From contig NZ_FXTI01000001.1 in NCBI RefSeq assembly GCF_900182565.1, forward strand, positions 124,001-188,000: DNA of 64,000 nucleotides, written 5' to 3'. Below the pieces are notes generated by a model, which saw only the letters and a program-made list of their open reading frames with translations, did no database searches and was not told the origin of the DNA. Source of the DNA: Melghirimyces algeriensis. GTDB lineage: Bacteria; Bacillota; Bacilli; Thermoactinomycetales; DSM-45169. The position numbers and the translations under genes are program-made. Positions 1 through 8,074 of this stretch are shown here, piece by piece. Each line of letters begins with the position of its first letter. Within the stretch, counting starts at the first letter, position 1.

Positions 1-620
1 TCATGAAACCTCGGTTCGAACACTTTCATTGGTGGAAAGGGAAGCGGTGGCTTCCGATTCTGTTGGTTTTAACAGGTTTTTTGGAAGCTGTTTCTGCCGG
101 AATGAACAATGTGGCCAATGCTGTGGGTCCTTTGGTTGGGACAGGCATGATTTCCCTGTCTCAGGGAATTCTGTTTGGCGGCTTTTTTGTCGCGCTAGGT
201 TCCATTCTCCTTGGCGGCAGAGTGTTGGAGACCAACGGGAAACGGATTACCCACCTTTCCATGGTGGAAGGATGTGCGATTTCGGGGATTGGGGCCTTTC
301 TGGTGATTGGTGCTTCGCTCATGGGAATCCCGCTCCCTCTTACCCAGGTGACCAGTTCTGCAATTATTGGAACGGGGATGGCACGCGAAGGATTTTCCTG
401 GAAACAGAAGCTGGTCATTGAGCAGATGTTGAAAGTGTGGTTGGTTTCCCCACTGTTTTCACTGGTGATCACCTACGGGTTGGTGAAAGGGGGAATGAAA
501 GATTTTTATTCCATGGTCGCTGTTATCAGTGTATTTCTGGCGACATGGGGTTCAATCAGTCTGATGCAATCCGTTCAAAAAGAGAAACGGTCTCTCCATG
601 AAGATGGAGGTGGGATTTAA
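1..620 (+). CDS. cysP: CysP-like sulfate permease (PiT family), 5' truncated by window edge
   Basis: C-terminal part of an inorganic-anion permease of the PiT family; the reading frame is already open at the left edge. About 205 residues are visible. They include the second family signature around residues 28-40 (EAVSAGMNNVANAVGP) and the later VTSSAIIGTGMA stretch, with several hydrophobic membrane segments. The family usually has about 350 residues in two related halves, so roughly the first 150 are missing. From memory the sequence matches B. subtilis CysP closely, down to the RRSVHEQGGGI-like tail (here KRSLHEDGGGI). CysP is a sulfate transporter, and sat follows 22 bases downstream, which favours sulfate over phosphate as substrate. 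Confidence 0.9.
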   Translation, partial: MKPRFEHFHWWKGKRWLPILLVLTGFLEAVSAGMNNVANAVGPLVGTGMISLSQGILFGGFFVALGSILLGGRVLETNGKRITHLSMVEGCAISGIGAFLVIGASLMGIPLPLTQVTSSAIIGTGMAREGFSWKQKLVIEQMLKVWLVSPLFSLVITYGLVKGGMKDFYSMVAVISVFLATWGSISLMQSVQKEKRSLHEDGGGI

Positions 621-642
621 ATCATAAAAGGAGGTAGAAAGG

Positions 643-1791
643 ATGAGCCGGAGTATCCCCCATGGCGGCCGGTTGATTAACCGTCAGAATCGCGATTTGA
701 ATATCGATGGCATCCGTTATGAAGTGGAATTGGACGCATTTGCATTAAGTGACCTGGAACTGATTGGAATCGGGGCATTTAGCCCACTTCAAGGATTTCT
801 TGGGGAAGCGGATTATCAGTCCGTGGTTCAAACCATGCGTCTATCCAATGGGTTACCATGGCCCCTTCCTATTACATTACCGGTCTCTTCAGAAAAGGCG
901 GATGCTCTCCCAGTGGGAGAAAAAGTCAAGCTGGTTCGAGAAGGTGTCGTTTATGGGGTGCTTGATCTTCAGGAAAAGTATACCCCGGATAAACGATGGG
1001 AAGCGAAAAAGGTTTACCGGACGACGGAGACGGCCCACCCAGGCGTTAGAAAGTTGTTTGAGCGGCCGGACGTTTATCTGGCAGGTCCAATTGAGTTGCT
1101 CAACCGTCCGGAAAAACGGTTTGTATCCTACCATCTGACACCTGTTGAAACCCGTGAGGTCTTTGCCAGAAAAGGGTGGAACACTGTTGTAGGCTTTCAG
1201 ACCCGGAATCCGGTGCACCGGGCACATGAATATATCCAAAAGACGGCTTTGGAGACGGTAGATGGTCTGTTTCTCAACCCCTTGGTTGGAGAGACAAAAT
1301 CCGATGATATTCCAGCTGATGTTCGAATGGAGAGCTATGAAGTTCTTCTTCAGCATTACTATCCTTCAGATCGGGTTTTCCTTGCTGTCTTTCCAGCGGC
1401 GATGCGCTATGCGGGTCCCAGAGAAGCGATTTTCCATGCTTTGGTACGAAAAAACTATGGATGCACCCATTTTATTGTCGGACGGGATCATGCCGGGGTG
1501 GGTGACTATTATGGAACCTATGATGCCCAAACCATCTTTTCCGCGTTTGCACCGGAGGAATTGGGTATTACACCGCTTTTCTTTGAACACAGCTTTTACT
1601 GTCAGAAATGCGATAACATGGCGTCCACCAAAACCTGTCCTCATAGCAAAGAGCATCATGTGGTCCTTTCCGGTACCAAGGTAAGAGAAATGCTTCGACG
1701 CGGGGAGCGACCGCCGAAAACATTTAGCCGACCGGAAGTGGCAGAGGTTTTGATCAAAGGATTAAAAAAGCAAACCGTCGTTACCCGGTGA
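643..1791 (+). CDS. sat: Sulfate adenylyltransferase (ATP sulfurylase)
   Basis: Cytoplasmic enzyme making adenylylsulfate (APS) and pyrophosphate from ATP and sulfate, the first activation step of assimilation. It has 382 residues, the usual size of the monofunctional bacterial enzyme. The nucleotide-binding motif QTRNPVHRAHEY lies near residue 186 and GRDHAG near 279. A cysteine cluster (CQKCDNMASTKTCPH) near residue 321 is common in this family. The ATG follows AAAGGAGG at good spacing. It is the second gene of a tightly packed cysP-sat-cysC-sulfite reductase operon. Confidence 0.97.
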   Translation: MSRSIPHGGRLINRQNRDLNIDGIRYEVELDAFALSDLELIGIGAFSPLQGFLGEADYQSVVQTMRLSNGLPWPLPITLPVSSEKADALPVGEKVKLVREGVVYGVLDLQEKYTPDKRWEAKKVYRTTETAHPGVRKLFERPDVYLAGPIELLNRPEKRFVSYHLTPVETREVFARKGWNTVVGFQTRNPVHRAHEYIQKTALETVDGLFLNPLVGETKSDDIPADVRMESYEVLLQHYYPSDRVFLAVFPAAMRYAGPREAIFHALVRKNYGCTHFIVGRDHAGVGDYYGTYDAQTIFSAFAPEELGITPLFFEHSFYCQKCDNMASTKTCPHSKEHHVVLSGTKVREMLRRGERPPKTFSRPEVAEVLIKGLKKQTVVTR

Positions 1792-1803
1792 AGGAGGAAA
1801 CCG

Positions 1804-2427
1804 ATGGAAAGCAACATTATATGGCATGATACGGCTGTTACCAAAAAGGAGCGTCGGGATCGAAACGGTCATGGAAGTGCGGTCCTCTGGTTTACAGGGC
1901 TGTCGGGATCAGGAAAGTCCACCTTGGCGAATGCTCTGGATCGTCGACTGACTCAATTGGGAATAAAAAGCTTTGTTTTGGATGGGGACAATATCCGGCA
2001 TGGCTTGAACAAAGACCTTGGCTTTTCTCCGGAAGATCGCAAGGAAAACATCCGACGGATCGGGGAAGTGGCCAAACTGTTTGTGGAGAGTGGTCAGTTG
2101 GTATTGACGGCATTTATTTCCCCCTACAGAGAGGACCGGGATCAGGTACGGGCATTATTGGGTCAAGGGGAGTTTCTTGAAATCTATGTGCGTTGTTCGC
2201 TGGAGGAATGTGAACGGCGAGACCCCAAGGGGCTTTATCAAAGAGCCCGCAGAGGAGAAATACCGGAGTTTACAGGAATCCATGCACCTTATGAAGAGCC
2301 CCTCGCACCGGAGTTGGTTGTGGATTCACAGCGGTGGACAGTGGAAGAGTCTGTGGAGAGCATCCTGAAGCTTTGTGAAGAGCGTCAATTAATACAGAGA
2401 GAAGGAGGAGAAACCATTGGCCTATAA
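1804..2427 (+). CDS. cysC: Adenylylsulfate kinase (APS kinase)
   Basis: Phosphorylates APS to PAPS with ATP. It has 207 residues. The Walker A motif GLSGSGKST is near residue 32, followed by the typical GDNIRHGLNKDLGFS segment near 60 and an FISPYR stretch near 104. The ATG follows AAGGAGG, 12 bases after sat stops. Its end overlaps the next gene by 11 bases, suggesting translational coupling. The presence of cysC implies the PAPS branch; a cysH reductase is not seen here but could lie upstream of the window, as it does in B. subtilis. Confidence 0.97.
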   Translation: MESNIIWHDTAVTKKERRDRNGHGSAVLWFTGLSGSGKSTLANALDRRLTQLGIKSFVLDGDNIRHGLNKDLGFSPEDRKENIRRIGEVAKLFVESGQLVLTAFISPYREDRDQVRALLGQGEFLEIYVRCSLEECERRDPKGLYQRARRGEIPEFTGIHAPYEEPLAPELVVDSQRWTVEESVESILKLCEERQLIQREGGETIGL

Positions 2428-4051
2428 AAAACATTGGGCAGATGATGATACAATCCATCCTTTTGAAAAACAGAAGTTGGAGATGGATGGATTGGATATT
2501 TTTGACAAAATTGACCACTATGCTGAAAAAGGATTTTCATCCATTCCCAAAGAAGAGTGGGCGATGTTTAAATGGGCGGGTCTCTATTTGCAGAGGCCAA
2601 AAGAAGATGGCTACTTTATGATGCGGGTAAATGTTCCTTCGGGGATTCTCAACCAGGATCAGGTCGTTACACTGGCGGGCATTGCCCAGGATTACGGGCG
2701 GGGAATCTATGATATCACCACCCGTCAGGCTGTCCAGTTTCACTGGCTTCGGATTGAAGAAATCCCGGATATCTTTCATCGTCTGAGTCGGGTGGGTCTT
2801 TCCAGTGCCGGTGCCTGTGGAGACATTACCCGCAATATTGTGGGAAATCCTCTGGCCGGAATCGATCCGGATGAACTGTTGGATACAACCTCCATTGTGA
2901 AGGATTTATATCAATTCTTCCAACATAACTACGATTTCTCCAACCTTCCCAGAAAATACAAACTATCTGTCAGTGCCAATCTGAGAAATGCTTCCAATGC
3001 AGAGATTAATTGCGTTTCTTTTACCCCGGCGGTGAAAAAGATCGATGGGAAGGAAGTGAAAGGGTTTCATCTGAAGGTGGGTGGAGGCTTGTCATCCCGT
3101 CCCTATCTGGCGGAGACCCTGAATGTATTCATCAGACCCGAAGAGGTTAGAGAAGTAGCCGTCGCTGTCACCACCATTTTTCGGGATTATGGATATCGGA
3201 AAAAACGAACGAGAAACCGTCTGAAATTCTTAATGGCTGATTGGGGCCCCGATGCATTTTTGGAGAAGCTTGTGGAGTATACGGGACCCTTGCCGGAAAA
3301 GGGAGAGGAACCGGTCAAGGAATGGAATGCCGGATACTTCTATGGGGTGCATCAACAGAAGCAGAAAGGGCTCAATTATATCGGATTCAATGTTCCGGTT
3401 GGACGGTTGTCTGCTGATGAGGTATTGGAGCTGGCCCGGATTTCCAAGAAATATGGAAATGGAGAAATCAGAAACTGCAACTCCCAGAATTTGATCATTC
3501 CCAATATTCCTGATGAACATGTGGAACAGCTGCTCCAGGAACACATTTTTAAACGAATCACCCTTGATCCTCCGCCGTTTATTGGCTATTCCGTTTCCTG
3601 CACCGGGATTGAGTACTGTAATTTAGCCCTTGTGGAGACCAAGGAACGGATGCGAAAAATTGCTGAGTATCTGGATGAAGAAGTGAAAATCGATGTTCCT
3701 GTACGCATTCATATGGTGGGATGCCCAAACTCTTGTGGCCAACGTCAGATTGCCGATATCGGGCTTCAGGGAATCAAAATGAAGTCCAAGGAGAAAAAAG
3801 GGTTAGTGGAGGCCTTTGAGATCCATGTGGGCGGAACATTGGAAGGAGGCGGGGAGCTGAATAAGAAGTTGAAGGGTAAGATTGAAGCAGCATATCTTCC
3901 TGTCGTTCTGAAAGAATTTTTGTTTTATTTCAAGGAGAAAAAATATGCCGGTGAATCCTTTTATGATTTTGTTCACCGAACAGGGTTGGAAGAATTGCAG
4001 ACCCAGCTGAATGATATTCTGGATCAGGCTCTTCCTCCTGTGGTTTCCTAA
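2417..4051 (+). CDS. Siroheme-dependent sulfite (nitrite/sulfite) reductase, ferredoxin type
   Basis: Six-electron reductase with siroheme and a 4Fe-4S cluster, 544 residues from a TTG start preceded by GAAGGAGG. It has the repeated ferredoxin-like and siroheme domains of the NirA/Sir family. Cluster ligands are visible as CTGIEYC (Cys-x5-Cys) near residue 395 and CPNSC (Cys-x3-Cys) near 436. The family contains both nitrite and sulfite reductases and sequence alone does not separate them. Its place between cysC and siroheme genes makes assimilatory sulfite reduction to sulfide the likely role. It is a single-subunit type, not a CysJI pair. Confidence 0.9.
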   Translation: MAYKKHWADDDTIHPFEKQKLEMDGLDIFDKIDHYAEKGFSSIPKEEWAMFKWAGLYLQRPKEDGYFMMRVNVPSGILNQDQVVTLAGIAQDYGRGIYDITTRQAVQFHWLRIEEIPDIFHRLSRVGLSSAGACGDITRNIVGNPLAGIDPDELLDTTSIVKDLYQFFQHNYDFSNLPRKYKLSVSANLRNASNAEINCVSFTPAVKKIDGKEVKGFHLKVGGGLSSRPYLAETLNVFIRPEEVREVAVAVTTIFRDYGYRKKRTRNRLKFLMADWGPDAFLEKLVEYTGPLPEKGEEPVKEWNAGYFYGVHQQKQKGLNYIGFNVPVGRLSADEVLELARISKKYGNGEIRNCNSQNLIIPNIPDEHVEQLLQEHIFKRITLDPPPFIGYSVSCTGIEYCNLALVETKERMRKIAEYLDEEVKIDVPVRIHMVGCPNSCGQRQIADIGLQGIKMKSKEKKGLVEAFEIHVGGTLEGGGELNKKLKGKIEAAYLPVVLKEFLFYFKEKKYAGESFYDFVHRTGLEELQTQLNDILDQALPPVVS

Positions 4052-4063
4052 GGAGGTGGAAAG

Positions 4064-4276
4064 ATGTATCTGTACCGTTTTGAGGTTCTTGTCAATACGA
4101 AAGCTGTCCCCGTCGTAATTGCTGCGGGAGATGACCAGCAAGCGTTTCGGTTGGTGGATGTGGAATTGGAAAAATATTTTTTAAAGATGCCGGAAGTGGA
4201 CGACATCACGCTTTATGAGAAAAAGCGAATTGCAAAGGGGGGTGGTTATGTACTCCATGAACGGGAAAATCTTTAG
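4064..4276 (+). CDS. Small DUF3906-like protein
   Basis: A 70-residue soluble protein with a strong AAGGAGG site, 12 bases after the sulfite reductase gene. The pattern MYLYRFEV...VVIAAGDDQQAF...EKYF...DITLYEKKRI...GGGYV resembles DUF3906 proteins of Bacilli, as I recall them. Their function is unknown. The constant position beside sulfite reductase and siroheme genes suggests an accessory role in sulfite reduction or cofactor delivery; that is inference. No cysteines or membrane segment are present. Confidence 0.7.
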   Translation: MYLYRFEVLVNTKAVPVVIAAGDDQQAFRLVDVELEKYFLKMPEVDDITLYEKKRIAKGGGYVLHERENL

Positions 4277-4306
4277 TAACGTGGAAGAGAACGGGAGGGT
4301 TTGGAG

Positions 4307-5086
4307 ATGGGGAAAGTTTACCTTGTGGGTGCCGGACCCGGTGATCCGGAGTTAATCACGGTGAAAGGAATGCGTTGCATTCAGGAAGCGGATCTGATTC
4401 TGTACGACCGTCTGATTCCTCGAAAACTCCTGGAAAGCGCCCGATCAGATGCCGATCTGATCTATTGTGGCAAGTTGCCCAACTACCACACGATGAAACA
4501 GGAAACCATCAATCGATTTTTGGTAAAACACGCCTTGGCTGGCAAGGTGGTCACTCGCTTAAAGGGGGGAGACCCGTTCGTTTATGGGCGGGGAGGTGAA
4601 GAGGCACAGGCGTTGGTGAAGCATGGAGTGAAATTTGAGGTGGTTCCCGGCATCACTGCTGGGATTGCCGCTCCTGCCTATGCCGGAATCCCTGTCACTC
4701 ACCGGGAAAAAGCCTCCACGTTTGCCTTTGTCACCGGACATCGAAAAAAAGGGGAAGAGGAATTGAGGTGGGAACACTTGGCCCGTGGTGTGGATACGCT
4801 GGCGATTTATATGGGGGTCAAGAACCTCCCCACCATCCAAAAACAGTTACTCACTCACGGAAAGGCTCCGGATACTCCTGTTGCCCTCATACACTGGGGA
4901 ACCACCGATGAACAGCAGACAGTGACAGGGACGTTGGAAGGAATGGCTGAGCTGGCCGTTCAATATCATGTGAAAAACCCCACCCTGATTCTTGTGGGAG
5001 AGGTTGTTTCGTACAGAGAGACACTTTCTTGGTTTGAAAAGAAACAGCATCAGGCGGTAATGAAAACGGTGAGCGGATCTTTTTGA
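4307..5086 (+). CDS. sumT: Uroporphyrinogen-III C-methyltransferase
   Basis: SAM-dependent enzyme that methylates uroporphyrinogen III twice to precorrin-2, the first committed step to siroheme. It has 259 residues, the size of monofunctional SumT/CobA. Motifs seen are VYLVGAGPGDPELITVKG at the N-terminus, RLKGGDPFVYGRGGEE near residue 85 and VVPGITAGIAAPAYAGIP near 110. I chose the ATG at 4307 because GGGAGGG ends seven bases before it; an in-frame TTG six bases upstream has no room for a ribosome site. It supplies siroheme for the upstream reductase. Confidence 0.95.
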   Translation: MGKVYLVGAGPGDPELITVKGMRCIQEADLILYDRLIPRKLLESARSDADLIYCGKLPNYHTMKQETINRFLVKHALAGKVVTRLKGGDPFVYGRGGEEAQALVKHGVKFEVVPGITAGIAAPAYAGIPVTHREKASTFAFVTGHRKKGEEELRWEHLARGVDTLAIYMGVKNLPTIQKQLLTHGKAPDTPVALIHWGTTDEQQTVTGTLEGMAELAVQYHVKNPTLILVGEVVSYRETLSWFEKKQHQAVMKTVSGSF

Positions 5087-5163
5087 ACAAGACCGCTCCT
5101 ACGTTTTTTTAAGATGTATGATCATTGGATTACCTGAGCCGTTTTTCCCAACGGCGATTTTCT

Positions 5164-5610
5164 TCATGTTTGCTCAGGGTTGGATGGAATCCTTTTCTTT
5201 CGTTTGGATGAGGAATTTGCGGCTTCATATTTCGCGGATCGCTCCCGAACAACCACTTCCATCAGACTCTGAATGGCTGTCAGCTCTTCCCTGTTCAGTG
5301 GGACACAGTCCCAATGCAAATCATTGCGAGTCAGGAAGGCTTTCAGATTTCCGTTACAATCGGGATCATCTGCTTCCCCGTCGATCCGGGAGTATTGAAT
5401 GGACCCTTGCTGTTTCCGTCCCAGAAGGTAATCCGTTGTGACCTGAAAATAATCGGCCATCTGTCGCAACAGAGTGAGAGGAGGCTCCCGTTCATTTCGT
5501 TCATACATGCCAATTGCACTTTTGCTGACCCCAAACTCACGGGCTACATCATCTTGACGAAGCTTCTTTTTTAACCGAAGGTTACGGAGTCGTTTGCCCA
5601 GTGTATTCAT
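5164..5610 (-). CDS. XRE-family transcriptional regulator, copy 1
   Basis: A 148-residue repressor-like protein. An N-terminal helix-turn-helix spans about residues 6-60 (RQDDVAREFGVSKSAIGMYE) and ends in the DYLLGRK stretch typical of phage-type and SinR-like regulators. The C-terminal half, with NREELTAIQSLMEVVVRERS, may be a dimerisation helix. It starts at an ATG shared with copy 2, preceded by GGGGGAGG. It is transcribed away from an operator region with three palindromes, so autoregulation is likely. It is closely similar along its length to the protein at 5893-6336. It lies convergent to sumT. Confidence 0.9.
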   Translation of the reverse strand: MNTLGKRLRNLRLKKKLRQDDVAREFGVSKSAIGMYERNEREPPLTLLRQMADYFQVTTDYLLGRKQQGSIQYSRIDGEADDPDCNGNLKAFLTRNDLHWDCVPLNREELTAIQSLMEVVVRERSAKYEAANSSSKRKKRIPSNPEQT

Positions 5611-5639
5611 AGCACCTCCCCCTTTTATTGTTTAATTTA

Positions 5640-5721
5640 ACACAAATTGTGTGAATTTGCACAAAAAGTATTTAAAAAGCACAAATTGTTATTTATAATA
5701 GATTTTGAGGCACATATTGTG
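5640..5721. promoter_or_regulatory. Divergent operator/promoter region, copy 1
   Basis: Three palindromic sites: ACACAAATTGTGT at 5640-5652 (perfect), CACAAATTGT at 5680-5689, and CACATATTGTG at 5711-5721. A plus-strand -10 box TATAAT lies at 5694-5699, directly after the second site, so a bound repressor would block this promoter. The first site lies where the minus-strand repressor promoter or leader should be. The layout recalls a cI/cro-type switch. The XRE proteins encoded alongside are the obvious candidates to bind; that is inference. Confidence 0.75.
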
Positions 5722-5736
5722 GCTCAAGTGGTGAAA

Positions 5737-5863
5737 ATGGGCAAACATTTTATTACTGAGTAAGTTGGTTACTCTTCGGGAAAGAAGAAAGCTGGTAAAG
5801 TGACAGAAGCATTGGGAATCAGCATAAGTGCTTGGTATGAACAACATGGCCGACAGGTGTGAA
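5737..5863 (+). pseudogene. Decayed copy of the small HTH gene
   Basis: This aligns at DNA level with the intact gene starting at 6465, including the start (ATGGGCAAACA) and an internal GCATTGGGAATCAG block. The frame stops after eight codons (TAA at 5761), and base losses and a further stop follow. Its promoter -10 box and operators remain. It is the broken half of the tandem duplication, and no product is expected. Confidence 0.8.
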
Positions 5864-5892
5864 CGGGAACTGCTTCCAAACGGTTGATTTTC

Positions 5893-6336
5893 TCATTTTT
5901 GTTCAGGGTCGGGCGGAATCCCTTTCTTTTGCTGGGTTGATGAGTTTCCGGCCTCATACCTTGCGGATCGCTCCCGGACAACCACTTCCATCAGACTCTG
6001 AATGGCTGTCAGCTCCTCTCTTTTCAGCGGGACACAGTCCCAATGCAAATCGTTGCGAGTCAGAAAGGCTTTCAGGTTTCCATTGAATGGATCATTTGAT
6101 TCCTCATCGATTTGGGGATATTGAATGGATTCTTGCTGTTCCCTTCCCAAAAGGTAATCCGTTGTAACCTGGAAATAGTCAGCCATCTGTCGCAACAGAG
6201 TGAGGGGAGGCTCCCGTTCATTCCGTTCGTACATGCCGATTGCACTTTTGCTGATTCCAAACTCACGGGCCACATCATCTTGACGAAGCTTTTTTCGCAT
6301 CCGAAGGTGACGGAGCCGTTTGCCCAGTGTATTCAT
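5893..6336 (-). CDS. XRE-family transcriptional regulator, copy 2
   Basis: A 147-residue paralogue of the regulator at 5164-5610, with the same helix-turn-helix at residues 6-60 and the same C-terminal region. I use the ATG at 6336 because AAGGAGGA precedes it and it matches the start of copy 1; an in-frame ATG seven codons upstream lacks a site. It is divergent from the intact small HTH gene at 6465, with three CACAAATTGTG-type operators between them. It probably represses itself and the divergent HTH-TPR operon. Confidence 0.9.
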   Translation of the reverse strand: MNTLGKRLRHLRMRKKLRQDDVAREFGISKSAIGMYERNEREPPLTLLRQMADYFQVTTDYLLGREQQESIQYPQIDEESNDPFNGNLKAFLTRNDLHWDCVPLKREELTAIQSLMEVVVRERSARYEAGNSSTQQKKGIPPDPEQK

Positions 6337-6365
6337 AGCGCGTCCTCCTTTTACCACTTAATTTA

Positions 6366-6449
6366 ACACAAATTGTGTGAATTTGCACAAAAAAGTGTTT
6401 AAAGTGCACAAATTGTTATTTATAATGAAATTCGGGGGCACAAATTGTG
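6366..6449. promoter_or_regulatory. Divergent operator/promoter region, copy 2
   Basis: Palindromes are ACACAAATTGTGT at 6366-6378, CACAAATTGT at 6407-6416 and CACAAATTGTG at 6439-6449. The -10 box TATAAT for the plus-strand operon is at 6421-6426, so two palindromes flank it closely and the third covers the expected transcription start. The sites are as well or better conserved here than in copy 1. Spacing between site 1 and site 2 start points is about 40 bases in both copies. Confidence 0.8.
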
Positions 6450-6464
6450 GTGCAGGTGGTGAAA

Positions 6465-6674
6465 ATGGGCAAACAATTATTACCGGACAAGCTGATTGCC
6501 CTTCGGGGCAAAAGAAAACGGAGTGAGGTGGCAAAGGCATTGGGAATCAGTGTAAGTGCGTTACAGATGTACGAAAATGGTCAGCGGATCCCCAGGGATC
6601 GTATCAAGGTAAAACTGGCTCGATATTATGGGGTTTCCATTGAATATCTTTTTTATGATGGTGAGGCGGAATGA
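6465..6674 (+). CDS. Small XRE-family HTH protein (Cro-like)
   Basis: A 69-residue protein that is almost entirely one helix-turn-helix domain (RSEVAKALGISVSALQMYENG, residues about 19-39) ending in SIEYLFYD. Size and position opposite a larger XRE repressor recall phage Cro or the SinR/SinI-type modules. The ATG at 6465 is chosen because AGGTGGT precedes it and the decayed copy shares this start; a GTG at 6447 would lie within the operator. Its last four bases overlap the next gene (ATGA), so the two are co-translated. Confidence 0.85.
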   Translation: MGKQLLPDKLIALRGKRKRSEVAKALGISVSALQMYENGQRIPRDRIKVKLARYYGVSIEYLFYDGEAE

Positions 6675-8050
6675 AGGAAATGAAAACATGGGACAGCTTT
6701 TGGTTTGGAGACATTCACCCTGTCGACTTGGGAAGATGGATTCGCAAAGTGCGAAAAAAAAGGGGATACCGATTGGAGGACTTGGCAGACGGAGACTTGT
6801 CCACTGCAACCATCAGCAATATTGAGCGAGGTGTTCCCCGCGTTCGAAGTGAAAAGATTGCTTGTCTGTTGAAAAAATTGGGGCTTGATAAAAAGGAATG
6901 GTTTGAAGGGAAAACAAAAGGAAAGCGAAGCGGGATGAAGGCGGTGATTTTTGCGGCAGAAAACCTCCTGAAAGCTGGCTATCCCGCTGAAGCATTGATG
7001 GAGCTGGAGGGATATTCCGGAAACAAGGAGAATGATATCCTTAAGTTGCGATATGATTTAATCAAGGGCAACGCATTGAAACAATTGGGGAAACTGTCTG
7101 AGGCGGAAGGGTATTTTCATGCTGCTATCCGGGGCTATCATGAAACATTTCTGTCTCCTGGGGGAAACGAGGAAGCAGAGGCTTTTTGCAGCTTGGGGGA
7201 ACTCTATGGAGAGAGGCAAGATTGGGGGCAAGCCCTTTTGTTTACGGAAAGTGGATTGGATTCGTATGATCCTGCAAAGGGGAATCTTCGTCTTTTTTGG
7301 ACTCTCCGTCGAAACCAGGCACGTTTTCTTTGGAAGACCGGGCGGGCATGGGAGGCATTAAATGCATTGCAGAAAGAATGGAAGGATATTGAGGAGCTTC
7401 CCTACCTGGACGAGGTATTGATCTTTTATCGCCTCCGGGCCCGATTGCATCTTGTTTTAGGAGAGTTTGACCATGCTTTCCGCTTTGCATGGGATGGATT
7501 ACATAAAGCGGTGGCCGAAAGTCAGATGATTCGGATCTATGAATTGGCACGCACCTTGGCGGAAGGGTGTATTCGATTGCAGAAGTGGGATCGAGCCGAG
7601 GGGTGTATCCGGTTGCTGTTTCGGCTTCAACAGGAGGAAGTGCCCCCTGACGAACAGGTGAAGGGTTGCATTTTGACAGGCAAGTATTATACATTCCACG
7701 GAGAACATGAAAAAGCTGCCACGGCTTTTGATCAGGCGGTTTGCAGTGCGCAGGAATCACAGAAACCGTTGCTTTTGGTTTTGGCCCATACTGCGTGGGG
7801 GGATTGCCTTTACTCAAAAAAGGAAGAGGAGAAGGCGATCTTTCATTATCAGGAGGCGCTGAAGTCGGTTCAGGAAATTGGAGATTTGAGATGGGAACGG
7901 AGAATATATTTGGGTTTGGCAAGTTGTTGGAAAGATAAGAATGAACAGGAGTTTTTCCGATGTATGCGACGGATCTATAAAATTGAGGAAACGCTTCAAC
8001 AGGAAGTGGTTCCGGTTTCAAGGCAACCTGTTTCCGTTTTGGGAGGATAA
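6671..8050 (+). CDS. HTH-TPR transcriptional regulator (RRNPP-like)
   Basis: A 459-residue protein. An N-terminal XRE helix-turn-helix covers about residues 18-75 (RKVRKKRGYRLEDLADG, STATISNIERGV). A long array of tetratricopeptide-like helical pairs covers about residues 95-440, for example KAATAFDQAVCSAQES and KAIFHYQEALKSVQEI. This is the build of RRNPP regulators (Rap, NprR, PlcR, PrgX) that bind secreted peptides, and of peptide-independent XRE-TPR proteins. No signal-peptide ORF is visible beside it: only 24 bases separate it from sirC. It overlaps the small HTH gene by four bases. Confidence 0.85.
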   Translation: MKEMKTWDSFWFGDIHPVDLGRWIRKVRKKRGYRLEDLADGDLSTATISNIERGVPRVRSEKIACLLKKLGLDKKEWFEGKTKGKRSGMKAVIFAAENLLKAGYPAEALMELEGYSGNKENDILKLRYDLIKGNALKQLGKLSEAEGYFHAAIRGYHETFLSPGGNEEAEAFCSLGELYGERQDWGQALLFTESGLDSYDPAKGNLRLFWTLRRNQARFLWKTGRAWEALNALQKEWKDIEELPYLDEVLIFYRLRARLHLVLGEFDHAFRFAWDGLHKAVAESQMIRIYELARTLAEGCIRLQKWDRAEGCIRLLFRLQQEEVPPDEQVKGCILTGKYYTFHGEHEKAATAFDQAVCSAQESQKPLLLVLAHTAWGDCLYSKKEEEKAIFHYQEALKSVQEIGDLRWERRIYLGLASCWKDKNEQEFFRCMRRIYKIEETLQQEVVPVSRQPVSVLGG

Positions 8051-8074
8051 CCTGTCGGGAAAGGAAAGAGCGGT

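Larger units (their letters stand above)
5140..6592. repeat. Tandem duplication of an XRE repressor / operator / small HTH module
   Basis: Two copies of about 726-729 bases lie head to tail, roughly 5140-5863 and 5869-6592. Each holds a minus-strand XRE gene, a divergent operator region with three CACAAATTGTG-type palindromes, and a plus-strand small HTH gene. Corresponding landmarks are offset by a constant amount: the repressor start codons by 726 bases, the first palindromes by 726, and the small-gene ATGs by 728. The copies have diverged by many substitutions, so the duplication is not recent. The small HTH gene is ruined in the first copy only. Confidence 0.9.

Noticed and set aside
5640..6449. 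CRISPR-like repeats from the recurring CACAAATTGTG sequence
   Set aside because: Only three short palindromes per copy, unequal spacing, and no spacers of constant length or cas genes; they are operators.
7242..8021. Open frame on the minus strand across the HTH-TPR gene (259 codons)
   Set aside because: Proline-rich nonsense-like translation with no family resemblance; antisense shadow of the TPR gene.
5140..8050. Prophage or mobile element at the XRE island
   Set aside because: No integrase, transposase, terminal repeats or attachment sites are visible; only regulator genes are present.
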